Of a stretch of 64,000 nt of DNA, positions 8,593-18,028 are shown piece after piece; within the stretch, counting starts at the first letter, position 1, and each line of letters opens with the position of its first letter. Both the position numbers and the translations under genes were made by a program. A model generated the notes under the pieces. It was not told the DNA's origin and did not search any database. It saw nothing but the letters and a program-made list of their open reading frames with translations. Location of the stretch: contig CACHSA010000004.1 of NCBI GenBank assembly GCA_902582405.1, positions 35,301 to 99,300 on the forward strand, read 5' to 3'. Source of the DNA: an uncultured Bacteroidota bacterium (lineage in GTDB: Bacteria > Bacteroidota > Bacteroidia > Flavobacteriales > Flavobacteriaceae).

Positions 8593-10191
8593 TTAAATCT
8601 TTCTAATTATTTCCAGAGAATCAAAAATTCTCTTTTCAATCTTTTCACCATAAATATCGTTTTGTAAAAAAATGATTTGCAGTGATATTTTTACTTCGTC
8701 TAAAGGAAATAAAACCGAAACAAAACGATATCTGTCAAAAGAGTTTCCATTTTTCAAGTCCATAGAACCGAACAATCGAAGGGTTTCGGTTCCATCTAAG
8801 GTTTTAAATGTATCATTTTGCACTAGTAAATTTTTAGCTCCTTTTTCTTCGAGTGATTTTACTTCAAAATCCATTATCTTTCTTAGTAAGGCCTCTTGCT
8901 CTTCTTTTGATTTTTTTTCATCAGTTTGTTTCTCAACTTCTAAAAAAGTTAGATTTATTCTGAAATCATCATAGTTTTTACCATAAAAATAGACAATGGA
9001 TTCTTTATTTGTAGATTTGTCCCTTAGAAGAACATTCGGAGTTTCTATAGAAATTGGCGGTGTGCCATATTGGCTTTTTATCCAGTTGCCATCCAATAAT
9101 AATTTAGTTGGTTTTCTAAGTATAGTATCTTTAATTGGAGTATATCCAAAGTATAAAATACTGCCAATTGAAATTGACACCAACACAATCAAAGATCCCA
9201 GACCTACTAATTGAAATCTTTTTTTTCTTCTTTTTTTTAGTTGCTCTCTTTTAAATGCAGCGGTTGCTTCTATTTCTTCTTGAGTTGGTTCAGGGATAGC
9301 TTCTTTGGTGTCGTAAACAACTTTTTCTATTAATTTCCTATCGTTAATTGCAATTTCACTTTTGGGTTGAGATAAAGCGAATTTTGCTAAATCAGCATTT
9401 TCAAGAACATGTTTTAAGGTCTCAAGTGTCTCAGGTTTCAATTCTAATTTTCCTTCTTTTTTTTGCTGTCTCAAACTATTTATTAGTTCACCCGTTGTAC
9501 TTTCCAAAGCAGATACTTTTGCATCTTCCTCTAAATATTTCCTTAGTACTTCTGTTATTTTGGAATAATAAATCTTAAATTCTTTTTGCTTTACAAGGTC
9601 TTCTTTTTCAATATCTTTTAATGCATTAATTGCTTTTTCAAAAGGAGGCTGTTCATCAATAATTTCTTCCATTTTTTTCTGGAATTTTATATATAACAAA
9701 TAGAGTACAAGAATTAACGCAATAAGACACATGATTAAAAATATATTTTCAATTAAACCTTTATAAGATTTTTTCACTTCTACAATTGGCTTAATATCAA
9801 ATAATGGCTGCTTGAGTGTATCTACTTTGACATTGGCTATTTGTACCTGAAGAGAATCTGAAAAAAAAGACTTACCATCAACAAAAACTTTTTGAGGAGG
9901 AATCCAATATCTTCCGGAATCAAAGTTTATAAGTGAATATTCCTTAGTTAAAATAAATTTATTTTTGAGCTTTAAGGTATCAATTGGCTTTTCTTCAATA
10001 ATTTCAAAAGGGGTGAAAAAAGGTTTAGCAGGAAATTCAACAAAGAATAGTGAATCAGATTTTATTTTTATACCATATTTAATTTCTTCTCCAATTTTAA
10101 CCTTTGTGGAATCAATAGTTGTTAAAATTTCTTTTCTCTGCTGAGCAAATAGAATATTTGATATTAAAAGTAAAACGATTTTAATTTTCAT
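8593..10191 (-). CDS. bat-operon membrane protein with DUF4381-like region
   Basis: The 532 residues begin with a signal peptide (ILFAQQ). A periplasmic beta domain of about 130 residues is followed by a membrane helix (about 147-167) and then a cytosolic helical region resembling DUF4381 (KAINALKDIEKEDLV, YYSKITEVLRKYLEEDA). A second helix sits near 329-352, and a second extracytoplasmic domain of about 180 residues ends the protein. In related operons this slot between DUF58 and BatA is filled by a protein lacking, or differing in, the last domain. Its activity is unknown; the context says it belongs to the MoxR/VWA membrane complex. Confidence 0.8.
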   Translation of the reverse strand: MKIKIVLLLISNILFAQQRKEILTTIDSTKVKIGEEIKYGIKIKSDSLFFVEFPAKPFFTPFEIIEEKPIDTLKLKNKFILTKEYSLINFDSGRYWIPPQKVFVDGKSFFSDSLQVQIANVKVDTLKQPLFDIKPIVEVKKSYKGLIENIFLIMCLIALILVLYLLYIKFQKKMEEIIDEQPPFEKAINALKDIEKEDLVKQKEFKIYYSKITEVLRKYLEEDAKVSALESTTGELINSLRQQKKEGKLELKPETLETLKHVLENADLAKFALSQPKSEIAINDRKLIEKVVYDTKEAIPEPTQEEIEATAAFKREQLKKRRKKRFQLVGLGSLIVLVSISIGSILYFGYTPIKDTILRKPTKLLLDGNWIKSQYGTPPISIETPNVLLRDKSTNKESIVYFYGKNYDDFRINLTFLEVEKQTDEKKSKEEQEALLRKIMDFEVKSLEEKGAKNLLVQNDTFKTLDGTETLRLFGSMDLKNGNSFDRYRFVSVLFPLDEVKISLQIIFLQNDIYGEKIEKRIFDSLEIIRKI

Positions 10192-10192
10192 T

Positions 10193-11059
10193 TTATGCTC
10201 TAGCTTTAAAGTATGCTAAAAGTTTTTTTACATAGCTTTCATCAACACAGCAATTAATTGTACCGGCTCCATTCATTTTAAAAATATTTAGAAATTCAGA
10301 CTGCTTTTCATAGAAATAGCTCGAAAAAGCACCACGTACTTTTTTAGAACTGGTATTAATAAATCTATTTTTGCCTGACTCTATATCAAAAAAAGAAACA
10401 AATCCCAAGTTTATAATACTTTCTTCAGATTTGTCAAAAACTCTAATACCAGTTAAATCATGCTTATTTGATGCGATCCTCAAATTTTTTTCATACTTAT
10501 CATCCAAAAAATCAGATAACAAAAATACTATCGCCTTTTTTTTAAGTATACTGGATATAAACTCTAAAGGAACAGAAATATTTGTAGATTTATTTAAAGG
10601 CTTAAACTCAAGCAGTTCTCGAATTATTCTCAATATATGGGATCTGCCTTTTTTGGGTGGAATAAATAATTCTATTTGATTAGAAAAGAGAATTAGACCT
10701 ACTTTATCATTATTTTGAAGAGCTGAAAACGATAAAGTAGCTGCAATTTCTGTGATAAAATCTCTTTTAAATTGAATGTTTGTTCCAAAAAATTCAGAAC
10801 CACTTACATCAACTAAAAGCATGAGAGTTAACTCACGTTCTTCTTCGAAAATCTTTACGTAGGGTTCATTATATCTAGCCGTAACATTCCAATCTATTGA
10901 GCGAACATCATCGCCGTATTGATATTGGCGAACTTCACTAAAAGTCATACCTCTCCCTTTGAAAGTACTATGGTATTCTCCACCAAAGACATTGTCACTT
11001 AAACGTCTAGTTTTAATTTCAATTTTTCTAACTTTTTTAAGTAGTTCTTTGGTATCCAT
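10193..11059 (-). CDS. DUF58 domain protein (VWA-like, bat operon)
   Basis: This is a 288-residue soluble protein. The hallmark DUF58 motif is present as GMTFSEVRQYQYGDDVRSID, followed by WNVTAR. A VWA-like metal site LLVDVSGSEFFG (DxSxS) is next. DUF58 proteins almost always accompany a MoxR ATPase and are believed to be its client or adaptor. The gene starts 20 bp after moxR and ends 1 bp before the DUF4381-like gene. No membrane segment is seen, so it probably works on the cytosolic face. Confidence 0.92.
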   Translation of the reverse strand: MDTKELLKKVRKIEIKTRRLSDNVFGGEYHSTFKGRGMTFSEVRQYQYGDDVRSIDWNVTARYNEPYVKIFEEERELTLMLLVDVSGSEFFGTNIQFKRDFITEIAATLSFSALQNNDKVGLILFSNQIELFIPPKKGRSHILRIIRELLEFKPLNKSTNISVPLEFISSILKKKAIVFLLSDFLDDKYEKNLRIASNKHDLTGIRVFDKSEESIINLGFVSFFDIESGKNRFINTSSKKVRGAFSSYFYEKQSEFLNIFKMNGAGTINCCVDESYVKKLLAYFKARA

Positions 11060-11079
11060 AAATTTTAAAAAAATATTTA

Positions 11080-12081
11080 CTAAGGAACTTCAACTTCATT
11101 AATTATATCTGAAATTATGTCCTCGGAAGAAATATTTTCAGCCTCAGCCTCATAAGTAAGTCCTATTCTATGTCGAAATATATCGTAAACAACTGATCTT
11201 ACATCTTCAGGGATTACATATCCTCTGTGCTTTAAAAAAGCATAACATTTTGATGCAACAGCTAAGTTAATACTTCCTCTAGGAGATGCTCCAAAGTTAA
11301 TTAATGGTTTTAATTTTTCTAGATTGTACTTTTCAGGAAACCTGGTAGCAAAAACTAGGTCTAAAATATAACGCTCTATTTTTTCATCCATATAAACTTC
11401 TCTAACGGTTTGTTGAGCAGTAATTATTTGCTTTGTTGTAGCTACAGGCTTGATAGAAATTGGTTTTAAATCCAAATTTTGTTTTACTATATCTTGTTCG
11501 TCTTTAATATCCGGATAATCTATTACAGTTTTTAACATAAACCTGTCTACTTGTGCTTCTGGTAGCGGATACGTTCCCTCTTGCTCCACGGGGTTTTGAG
11601 TCGCCATAACTAAAAAAGGTTGCTGCAGCTTGAACGTGGTGTCACCAATGGTAACCTGCTTTTCTTGCATTGCCTCTAAGAGAGCAGATTGAACTTTTGC
11701 TGGAGCACGGTTAATTTCATCTGCTAGAACAAAATTGGCAAAAATTGGTCCTTTCTTTATTGTAAAATCATTTTCTTTAATATTGTAAATCATTGTGCCT
11801 ACAACATCAGCAGGTAACAGATCAGGAGTAAATTGAATTCTACTAAAATCGGCTTTAACAGCTTTGCTTAGTGTATTAATAGCCAATGTTTTTGCAAGAC
11901 CCGGAACCCCTTCAAGTAAAATATGACCCTGCCCCAGCAGACCAATTAATAATCTCTCTATCATATTATTTTGACCAACAATTGATTTATTAATTTCTAG
12001 AACTAACAAGTCGATAAAAGCACTATCCTTTTCTATTTTTTCATTTATTTTTTTAATATCGATATCTTTCTTTGAAACCAT
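11080..12081 (-). CDS. MoxR-family AAA+ ATPase
   Basis: The 333-residue protein has Walker A GVPGLAKT (about residues 59-66), Walker B VLADEINRAPAKVQSALLEAM, sensor 1 MATQNP, and the arginine-rich RFMLK and SPRGSINLA segments typical of MoxR. It is the first gene of the bat operon. MoxR ATPases act as chaperones that remodel or insert cofactors into VWA-domain complexes, and the DUF58, BatA and BatB genes downstream supply such clients. A weak promoter-like GAATTTTG lies at 12107-12100 on the minus strand, 19 bp before the start codon. Confidence 0.95.
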   Translation of the reverse strand: MVSKKDIDIKKINEKIEKDSAFIDLLVLEINKSIVGQNNMIERLLIGLLGQGHILLEGVPGLAKTLAINTLSKAVKADFSRIQFTPDLLPADVVGTMIYNIKENDFTIKKGPIFANFVLADEINRAPAKVQSALLEAMQEKQVTIGDTTFKLQQPFLVMATQNPVEQEGTYPLPEAQVDRFMLKTVIDYPDIKDEQDIVKQNLDLKPISIKPVATTKQIITAQQTVREVYMDEKIERYILDLVFATRFPEKYNLEKLKPLINFGASPRGSINLAVASKCYAFLKHRGYVIPEDVRSVVYDIFRHRIGLTYEAEAENISSEDIISDIINEVEVP

Positions 12082-12217
12082 AATTTATTTTTAGCGGAAC
12101 AAAATTCTTGTTTTTTTTAAGTATATCTTGTTAATAATTGGTTAAAAGTTGTAATCACATAAAAATTAAAAATGTTTATTTTGATAAAAATCAATAACTA
12201 AAACAGTATTAAATATC

Positions 12218-13075
12218 ATGAATAGAATTATTATTGGAACTATGAATTGGGGGAAGTGGGGGAAAAATTTTTCAATAAAAGAAATGTCAGATAAAATTAA
12301 ATTTTGTTTTGATCACACGCTAAACACATTTGATCATGCAGATATATATGGTGGCTACACGACAGAAAGTGAGTTTGGCAGATCTTTCAAATTATCAGGT
12401 ATCAACAGAAAAGATCTTTTTTTTATAAGTAAATGTGGTATACAATACCCCTGTGATTCAAAGAATTATGTTATTAAACATTATAATTACTCAAAGCAGC
12501 ACATAATTAATTCTGTGAACAATTCATTATCTAATTTAAAAACCGATTATTTAGACTTATTATTACTACATCGTCCTAGTCCGTTGATGAATACGGATGT
12601 GATTTCAGACGCCGTTGATGAATTAATCAAAAAAGGGAAAATAAAGGATTTTGGAGTTTCTAATTTCAAACCATCACATATTGAATTACTTTCAAAAAAT
12701 GTTAAAATTTCTTGGAATCAAATTGAATTTTCAATTTCAAATTCATCTCCAATGCTTGACGGTACAATTGACTTTCACCAAGTCAATGATATAGGTACTA
12801 TGGCATGGAGCCCACTTGGTAATTTTTTTAAAATAGATAGTCCAAAAAATCAAAGATTAAAAAAAATATTCAAAACATTAAATAAAAAATATAATACAAA
12901 TTCTGAAAATCTTCTTCTGGCATGGATTTTAAAACATCCATCAAAAATTCATCCAATAATTGGAACTACAATCAATGAGAGGATTGAAAATGCATGTGAT
13001 TCATTGAAGATTAATTTAGATATTGAAGACTGGTTTAGTATTTTTGAAGCTCAAAAAGGAGAAAGAGTACCCTAG
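12218..13075 (+). CDS. aldo/keto reductase
   Basis: This 285-residue TIM-barrel oxidoreductase carries the AKR catalytic set: Asp and Tyr in FDHADIYGGYTTE, Lys in ISKCG, and His in LLLHRPSP. The C-terminal NADPH-binding region (HPIIGTTINERIENA) is also present. It should reduce aldehydes or ketones with NADPH in the cytoplasm, with the substrate unknown. The YdhF-like pattern (ISDAVDELIKKGKIKDFGVSNF) is common in general-purpose AKRs. The SDR gene follows after 5 bp, so the two are probably co-transcribed. Confidence 0.92.
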   Translation: MNRIIIGTMNWGKWGKNFSIKEMSDKIKFCFDHTLNTFDHADIYGGYTTESEFGRSFKLSGINRKDLFFISKCGIQYPCDSKNYVIKHYNYSKQHIINSVNNSLSNLKTDYLDLLLLHRPSPLMNTDVISDAVDELIKKGKIKDFGVSNFKPSHIELLSKNVKISWNQIEFSISNSSPMLDGTIDFHQVNDIGTMAWSPLGNFFKIDSPKNQRLKKIFKTLNKKYNTNSENLLLAWILKHPSKIHPIIGTTINERIENACDSLKINLDIEDWFSIFEAQKGERVP

Positions 13076-13080
13076 AAGAA

Positions 13081-13830
13081 ATGGAAGGAAAAATTATTTT
13101 AATTACAGGCGCAAGTAGCGGAATTGGTAAAGCCACAGCAGAAGTCCTTGGGGATGATAAAAACAAGCTTATAATTTGTGGAAGAAGAAAAGATCGTCTT
13201 GAAAAATTAAGATCTCAAATTAATGGTGAAGTCCACATTTTAACTTTTGACGTGAGAGATAAAAAATCAGTATTTGACTCTATATCTTCAATTCCCAACA
13301 AATTAAAAAATATTGATGTATTGATAAACAATGCTGGTAATGCACATGGTATGGATTTATCACATGAAGCAAATCTTGACGATTGGGATGCTATGATTGA
13401 TTCAAATGTAAAGGGTCTCATTTATGTTACCAAAGCAATACTCCCTATAATGACAAAAAGAAATCAAGGGCAAATAATAAATATGGGTTCAATTGCGGGA
13501 TTTGAGGTCTATCCAATGGGTAATGTCTATTGTGCGAGTAAATTTGCAGTTGATGCATTCACAAAAGGTTTGAGAATTGATTTGAATAAATTTAATATTC
13601 GAGTTTGTGCAATACACCCTGGACTAGTAGAAACAGAATTTTCAATGGTAAGATTCAAAGGGGATTTGCAAAAATCGAAAAAAGTTTACAAAGACATTAA
13701 CCCATTAAATCCATTTGATGTAGCAAATGCTATCAAATATATGATAAATGTTCCTTTAAGAGTTACCATTTCTGATCTTACAATTTTAGCTACAGATCAA
13801 GCAAATGCAACAATAATTAACAGAAAATAA
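13081..13830 (+). CDS. short-chain dehydrogenase/reductase (YdfG-like)
   Basis: The 249 residues show a classical SDR: cofactor motif TGASSGIG near the N-terminus, NNAG, a catalytic Ser in MGSIAG, and YCASK (Tyr and Lys). The Arg-rich GRRKDR after beta-2 suggests NADP preference. The overall pattern, including HPGLVETEFSMVRFKGD, resembles YdfG, which acts on serine, 3-hydroxypropionate and malonic semialdehyde; that substrate range is an inference. The gene is the second of a pair with the aldo/keto reductase and ends 3 bp from the convergent esterase gene. Confidence 0.92.
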   Translation: MEGKIILITGASSGIGKATAEVLGDDKNKLIICGRRKDRLEKLRSQINGEVHILTFDVRDKKSVFDSISSIPNKLKNIDVLINNAGNAHGMDLSHEANLDDWDAMIDSNVKGLIYVTKAILPIMTKRNQGQIINMGSIAGFEVYPMGNVYCASKFAVDAFTKGLRIDLNKFNIRVCAIHPGLVETEFSMVRFKGDLQKSKKVYKDINPLNPFDVANAIKYMINVPLRVTISDLTILATDQANATIINRK

Positions 13831-13833
13831 CTT

Positions 13834-14802
13834 TTACTCAGCACCAAGCATTCTTAAAGCAAAGCTCTCCGGGCTTTCTTGATAAATTCCCGAGAAATTT
13901 AAATTTGCATCAATTGCGTTTTTTCTAAGGTAGTCCGCATGTAAAAAACTATGATAAAGTATATCAAAATCTATCTCATTATTCATATTTATGAGATCTT
14001 TTCCTGCCCTATTTGAAATGTAAAAAGGTGGGTCCATTTTGTCCATCATCGATGAATAATCAAGTTTTTCTAATAACTTTCCATCTGGCTCGCCTTTATA
14101 AAAATTTAAATAAATTTCATCTAGTTCTGAATATAATTTTCTCATTTCATCAATATTGAATCCCTTAAAAACTTTTTCCCATTTGTAAACATTATAGGAG
14201 GACTGAGCTTCTATAGCTAGAATACCCGAGATTCTTTCAAATTTGTTATCTTTGAGTCCGTTCCAAAGGGAAATTCCAGCCCCTGCTGAAACACCGGAGA
14301 GAACTACATCTTCGTCTTTTAAGTTCAATAATTTTCTTTTTTGTTCTAAAAATGAAATTACTTTCTCACCGTCTTCTAGCGAGGTTAGCACCCCCTTTGA
14401 ACCCTCAGAGTCCAGAAAAGAATAATTAGCACTTACTATAATTATTCCTTTTTTTATAATTTTTAAAAAAATGCTTGATAAATATTCTTCAAAAATATCT
14501 GATTTGTCTCCTCCAACAAATGCACCTCCATGGAAGAAAATTATAAGACCTTTGGGGCTTACTAAATCTGGTATGTGAATATCTAATTTATTCCTAGCTT
14601 TTTCACCATATATAACATTTTCAAAAAAGATAGAATTATCGTCAATTCTCGAAACCGAAGCCTTTACACCAAAATTCAACTCTAAATCTTTTAAATCATA
14701 ATTATTTTCCTCATTTGTACAGCTTATATTGCTTATTATTATAAAAACCAAGAGATATTGTGGATTCATTATGGATATCAAGAATTTATATATTTTATTC
14801 AC
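13834..14802 (-). CDS. alpha/beta hydrolase (esterase), lipoprotein
   Basis: The 322-residue protein has a signal region ending in a lipobox-like SNISC near residue 28. The oxyanion motif is FFHGGAFVGGDKS and the nucleophile elbow is SGVSAGAG (GxSxG). This combination is that of the hormone-sensitive-lipase/carboxylesterase branch. A short-chain esterase acting at the outer envelope is the best guess. An unusual point is the long helical lid-like region around WEKVFKGFNIDEMRKLYSELDEIYL. It is the last gene of a minus-strand run after hflX (4 bp spacing) and converges on the SDR. Confidence 0.85.
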   Translation of the reverse strand: MNKIYKFLISIMNPQYLLVFIIISNISCTNEENNYDLKDLELNFGVKASVSRIDDNSIFFENVIYGEKARNKLDIHIPDLVSPKGLIIFFHGGAFVGGDKSDIFEEYLSSIFLKIIKKGIIIVSANYSFLDSEGSKGVLTSLEDGEKVISFLEQKRKLLNLKDEDVVLSGVSAGAGISLWNGLKDNKFERISGILAIEAQSSYNVYKWEKVFKGFNIDEMRKLYSELDEIYLNFYKGEPDGKLLEKLDYSSMMDKMDPPFYISNRAGKDLINMNNEIDFDILYHSFLHADYLRKNAIDANLNFSGIYQESPESFALRMLGAE

Positions 14803-14806
14803 TTTT

Positions 14807-16000
14807 TTAATTTAAAAAACGATTATTGAATGGATATCTTGTGACATGAATTTTTTTAATCTCTTTGAAAATGTTTTTTTTCAAATCATCAATTTTTTCC
14901 TTTTTTAATGCAGATATAAAATAGGCTTTACCATTTATCCTAGACATCCATGTTTTTTCCCATTCTTTAATTGTATAATGCTTTGAGGTCTTATTTGTGA
15001 CTAAATCGTCTTTTTCAATTATTTCTGGCACATATGCATCAATTTTATTAAAAACTAAAACAATTTTTTTATCACCACATCCAATTTCTTTAAGAATTAA
15101 ATTAACCGAGTTTATATGATTTTCAAAACAATCATGAGAAATATCCACAATGTGTAATAACAAATCCGCTTCATGTATTTCGTCTAAAGTACTTTTAAAA
15201 GACTCGATTAGTTGAGTCGGTAGTTTACGGATAAATCCGACGGTATCACTTAATAAAAAAGGTATATCTTCTATAACAACTTTTCTAACCGTGGTGTCAA
15301 GAGTGGCAAACAATTTATTTTCAGCAAATACATTACTTTTTGATAATATGTTCATTAAAGTTGATTTTCCAACATTCGTATAGCCAACCAATGCAACCCT
15401 AACTATACTTCCTCGATTATTCCTCTGAGTCTTCATTTGCTTGTCAATACTGATTAGTTTTTTTTTAAGTAAAGAGATTTTATCTCTAACTATTCTTCTA
15501 TCAGTCTCTATTTCAGTTTCTCCAGGGCCTCGCATACCAATTCCTCCTCTTTGTCTTTCAAGGTGAGTCCAAAGCCCTTTTAATCTGGGTAAAAAATATT
15601 CGTATTGTGCAAGCTCTACCTGAGTTCTTGCATAACTTGTTTTTGCTCTTTGTGCAAAAATATCTAAAATTAAAGCAGTTCTATCCATAATTTTAGATTT
15701 TAATAATTTTTCCAAATTAAATTGTTGAGTGGCTGAAAGCTCGTCATCAAAAACAACACTTGAAACCTCATTTAGTTTAACTAAACTTTTGATGTGATGC
15801 AATTTACCACTTCCAATAAATGTTCTTGGATTAGGAACTCTCATTTTTTGTATTATTCTTTTTACAACTATTCCTCCAGCTGTCCTAACTAAAAATTCAA
15901 GTTCATCAAGGTATTCGATTGATTGATTAAAGTTATCTGCTTTTTTAATTAATCCTACTATAATTACCTTTTCTAGTGATTTTTTATTGATGTCAAGCAT
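14807..16000 (-). CDS. hflX: ribosome-associated GTPase HflX
   Basis: The protein has 397 residues. The N-terminal HflX domain (about 1-190) contains the glycine-rich RGGIGMRGPGETEIETDRR linker. The G domain follows with G1 GYTNVGKST, the DTVGF G3 motif, and NKID as G4. HflX binds the 50S subunit and rescues or splits stalled ribosomes under stress. The typical LERQRGGIGMRGPGE segment makes the assignment firm. It sits 1 bp downstream of the LpxH-like gene in the minus-strand cluster. Confidence 0.96.
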   Translation of the reverse strand: MLDINKKSLEKVIIVGLIKKADNFNQSIEYLDELEFLVRTAGGIVVKRIIQKMRVPNPRTFIGSGKLHHIKSLVKLNEVSSVVFDDELSATQQFNLEKLLKSKIMDRTALILDIFAQRAKTSYARTQVELAQYEYFLPRLKGLWTHLERQRGGIGMRGPGETEIETDRRIVRDKISLLKKKLISIDKQMKTQRNNRGSIVRVALVGYTNVGKSTLMNILSKSNVFAENKLFATLDTTVRKVVIEDIPFLLSDTVGFIRKLPTQLIESFKSTLDEIHEADLLLHIVDISHDCFENHINSVNLILKEIGCGDKKIVLVFNKIDAYVPEIIEKDDLVTNKTSKHYTIKEWEKTWMSRINGKAYFISALKKEKIDDLKKNIFKEIKKIHVTRYPFNNRFLN

Positions 16001-16001
16001 C

Positions 16002-16772
16002 TTAGATATCCCAGTATTTTAATTTTAATTCATCACCATCAAATTCAGCATAAGAATAGTGATCAATCCAATCTCCTAAATTAATGTACCTAGACTCTTT
16101 ATCAATTTTTATATCACATGGATAGTGCTGATGTCCAAAAAGAAAAAAATCTCTTTTTTTTACTTTATTTTTCATTTTTGCATAATCAATTAACCAGTTG
16201 TTCTCTTCTTTTTGAAGTTTTTCATTTCTCTTCCCCGATATGATTTTATTTTTAACCGAAAAATAATGTCCTAATTTCATGCCTATATCTGGATGTACCC
16301 ATCTAAACATTGTTTGAAAAAACGAATTCCTAAAAATTTTTTTCATGATTTTGTAACCAATATCGTTAGGACCTAACCCATCTCCATGACCAATGAAAAA
16401 AGTCTTTCCTTCAATTTGAAATTCTCTGGTTTGATAATATACTTTGATTCCTAATTCTTCTTCAAAATAATTGATCATCCATTGATCATGATTCCCAACA
16501 AAAAAATATACAGGGATTCCTCTATCAGAAATCTCAGCAATTTTACCAAGTACTCTTACAAAACCTTTTGGAACAACTGTCTTGTATTCATACCAAAAGT
16601 CAAATAAGTCACCAAGTAAAAAAAGAGCCCCAACTTCTTTGTCAACATAATTTAACCATTTTAAAAAATGTGATTCCCTAATTTTACTTTCATTCATATT
16701 TGGAGCGCCCAAGTGGTTATCAGAGGCGAAAAAAACTTTCTTTCCTTTTGGTATTGCAATTTTACTTTCCAT
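16002..16772 (-). CDS. lpxH: UDP-2,3-diacylglucosamine pyrophosphatase (LpxH-like)
   Basis: The 256-residue calcineurin-type phosphoesterase shows the metal ligands in order: DNHLG, GDLFDFW, GNHDQW, GHGDG and FGHQH. The GDLFDFWYEY signature and overall length fit LpxH-type enzymes, which cleave UDP-2,3-diacylglucosamine to lipid X in lipid A synthesis at the inner membrane. The second half has the LpxH-style insert (KNKIISGKRNEKLQ). A related metallophosphatase with another substrate cannot be excluded. It is co-transcribed with hflX. Confidence 0.88.
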   Translation of the reverse strand: MESKIAIPKGKKVFFASDNHLGAPNMNESKIRESHFLKWLNYVDKEVGALFLLGDLFDFWYEYKTVVPKGFVRVLGKIAEISDRGIPVYFFVGNHDQWMINYFEEELGIKVYYQTREFQIEGKTFFIGHGDGLGPNDIGYKIMKKIFRNSFFQTMFRWVHPDIGMKLGHYFSVKNKIISGKRNEKLQKEENNWLIDYAKMKNKVKKRDFFLFGHQHYPCDIKIDKESRYINLGDWIDHYSYAEFDGDELKLKYWDI

Positions 16773-16787
16773 TGTTTTTCTAGAAAA

Positions 16788-17939
16788 TTAATTTAGTGCA
16801 CCATCTAGATCATCAATAAGATCATCAATGTCTTCAATTCCAACACTGAGCCTTATTAGAGAATCTAATAATCCACTTCTTTCTCTCTCTTTTTTTGGAA
16901 TAGAAGCATGAGTCATGCTTGCAGGATGACCAACTAAACTTTCAACACCTCCTAAAGACTCTGCTAAGGTGAAAACATTCATTTTCTTTATGATTTTTTC
17001 AGCCGTTTGATAATTTGCTCCTTTAGGAATAAATGAAAGCATTCCTCCAAAATCTTTCATTTGCTTTTTCGCAACATTAAAGAACCTGCTGTTTTTAAAC
17101 CCTGGCCAATAAACCTTATCAATTTTTTTGTGTTTCTGTAAAAATTCTGCAATTTCTCTACAATTTTCGCAATGCCTTTGCATCCTAATATGGAGAGTTT
17201 TTATTCCTCTTAGAGTCAAAAAACAATCCATAGGTCCAGGAACAGCACCTGAGGCATTTTGAATAAATGAAAGCTTTTCTGCTATTTCATCATTGTTTGT
17301 AACGATTGATCCCAAAATTAGATCACTGTGTCCTGCAAGATATTTAGTGGCTGAATGCATTACTACATCAGCACCTAAATCAAGAGGCTGTTGAATATAT
17401 GGTGAGGCAAAAGTATTATCAACGGCTGTTAAAATATTTTTACTTTTGGCTAGTTTACAAACTGTTTGAATATCAATTATATTCATCATTGGATTTGTTG
17501 GGGTTTCAATCCAAATTAACTTGGTCTTAGAATTGATTTTATTTTTTAAATTTTCTACTCTACTTAAATCCTCGAAATGAAATTTTAATCCAAATCTGGA
17601 AAATATTTTTTGAAACAGCCTGTATGAACCACCATATAAATCGTATGTAGATATAATTTCATCACCAGGTTTAAGAAGCTTCATTATTGCATCAATTGCA
17701 GCCAACCCTGAAGAAAACGCAAGTCCATACTTGCCGTTTTCAATTGATGCTAATGAGTTTTGTAATGCTTCTCTAGTTGGATTGTGAGTTCTACTATACT
17801 CAAACCCCATATGAACCCCAGGAGATTCTTGTTTATATGTTGAGGTTTGATAAATTGGTGGCATAACAGCTCCATATCCTTTTTCAAATATCTGCCCTCC
17901 GTGAATCGTTTTTGAATTAAACTTTAGTTTTTTTTTCAC
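16788..17939 (-). CDS. trans-sulfuration PLP enzyme (cystathionine gamma-synthase/lyase family)
   Basis: With the GTG start at 17939 the protein has 383 residues (MKKKLKFNSKTIHGGQ...). The PLP lysine is Lys199 in HSATKYLAGHSD. The YEYSRTHNPTR-like GFEYSRTHNPTR and the ETPTNP motif are classic for the Cys/Met metabolism PLP family. It converts cystathionine or O-acyl-homoserine; synthase and lyase cannot be separated by eye, although SLGGVESLVGHPASMTHAS is seen in both. The TTG at 17957 overlaps a -7 box at 17962-17955, so the GTG is the better start. It heads the run with lpxH, hflX and the esterase. Confidence 0.9.
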   Translation of the reverse strand: MKKKLKFNSKTIHGGQIFEKGYGAVMPPIYQTSTYKQESPGVHMGFEYSRTHNPTREALQNSLASIENGKYGLAFSSGLAAIDAIMKLLKPGDEIISTYDLYGGSYRLFQKIFSRFGLKFHFEDLSRVENLKNKINSKTKLIWIETPTNPMMNIIDIQTVCKLAKSKNILTAVDNTFASPYIQQPLDLGADVVMHSATKYLAGHSDLILGSIVTNNDEIAEKLSFIQNASGAVPGPMDCFLTLRGIKTLHIRMQRHCENCREIAEFLQKHKKIDKVYWPGFKNSRFFNVAKKQMKDFGGMLSFIPKGANYQTAEKIIKKMNVFTLAESLGGVESLVGHPASMTHASIPKKERERSGLLDSLIRLSVGIEDIDDLIDDLDGALN

Positions 17940-17954
17940 AATTATATTAATATA

Positions 17955-17962
17955 CAAAGTTA
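17955..17962 (-). promoter_or_regulatory. -7 box TAACTTTG for the PLP-enzyme operon
   Basis: CAAAGTTA on the plus strand reads TAACTTTG on the minus strand, matching the Bacteroidota -7 element TAnnTTTG. It ends 15 bp before the GTG at 17939. No TTG is seen at the usual -33 distance, so the call is tentative. Confidence 0.4.
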
Positions 17963-18028
17963 ATACAATCCCTTAATTATTGTTTGATTTAAATAAAATT
18001 GATTTAATTTGCTGATTCAAAAAAAAGA

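Noticed and set aside
12082..12217. tRNA or small RNA in the moxR/aldo-keto reductase spacer
   Set aside because: No cloverleaf or stable stem is visible; the region is a plain A/T-rich divergent promoter region. The other spacers over 100 bp were also checked for tRNA with no result.
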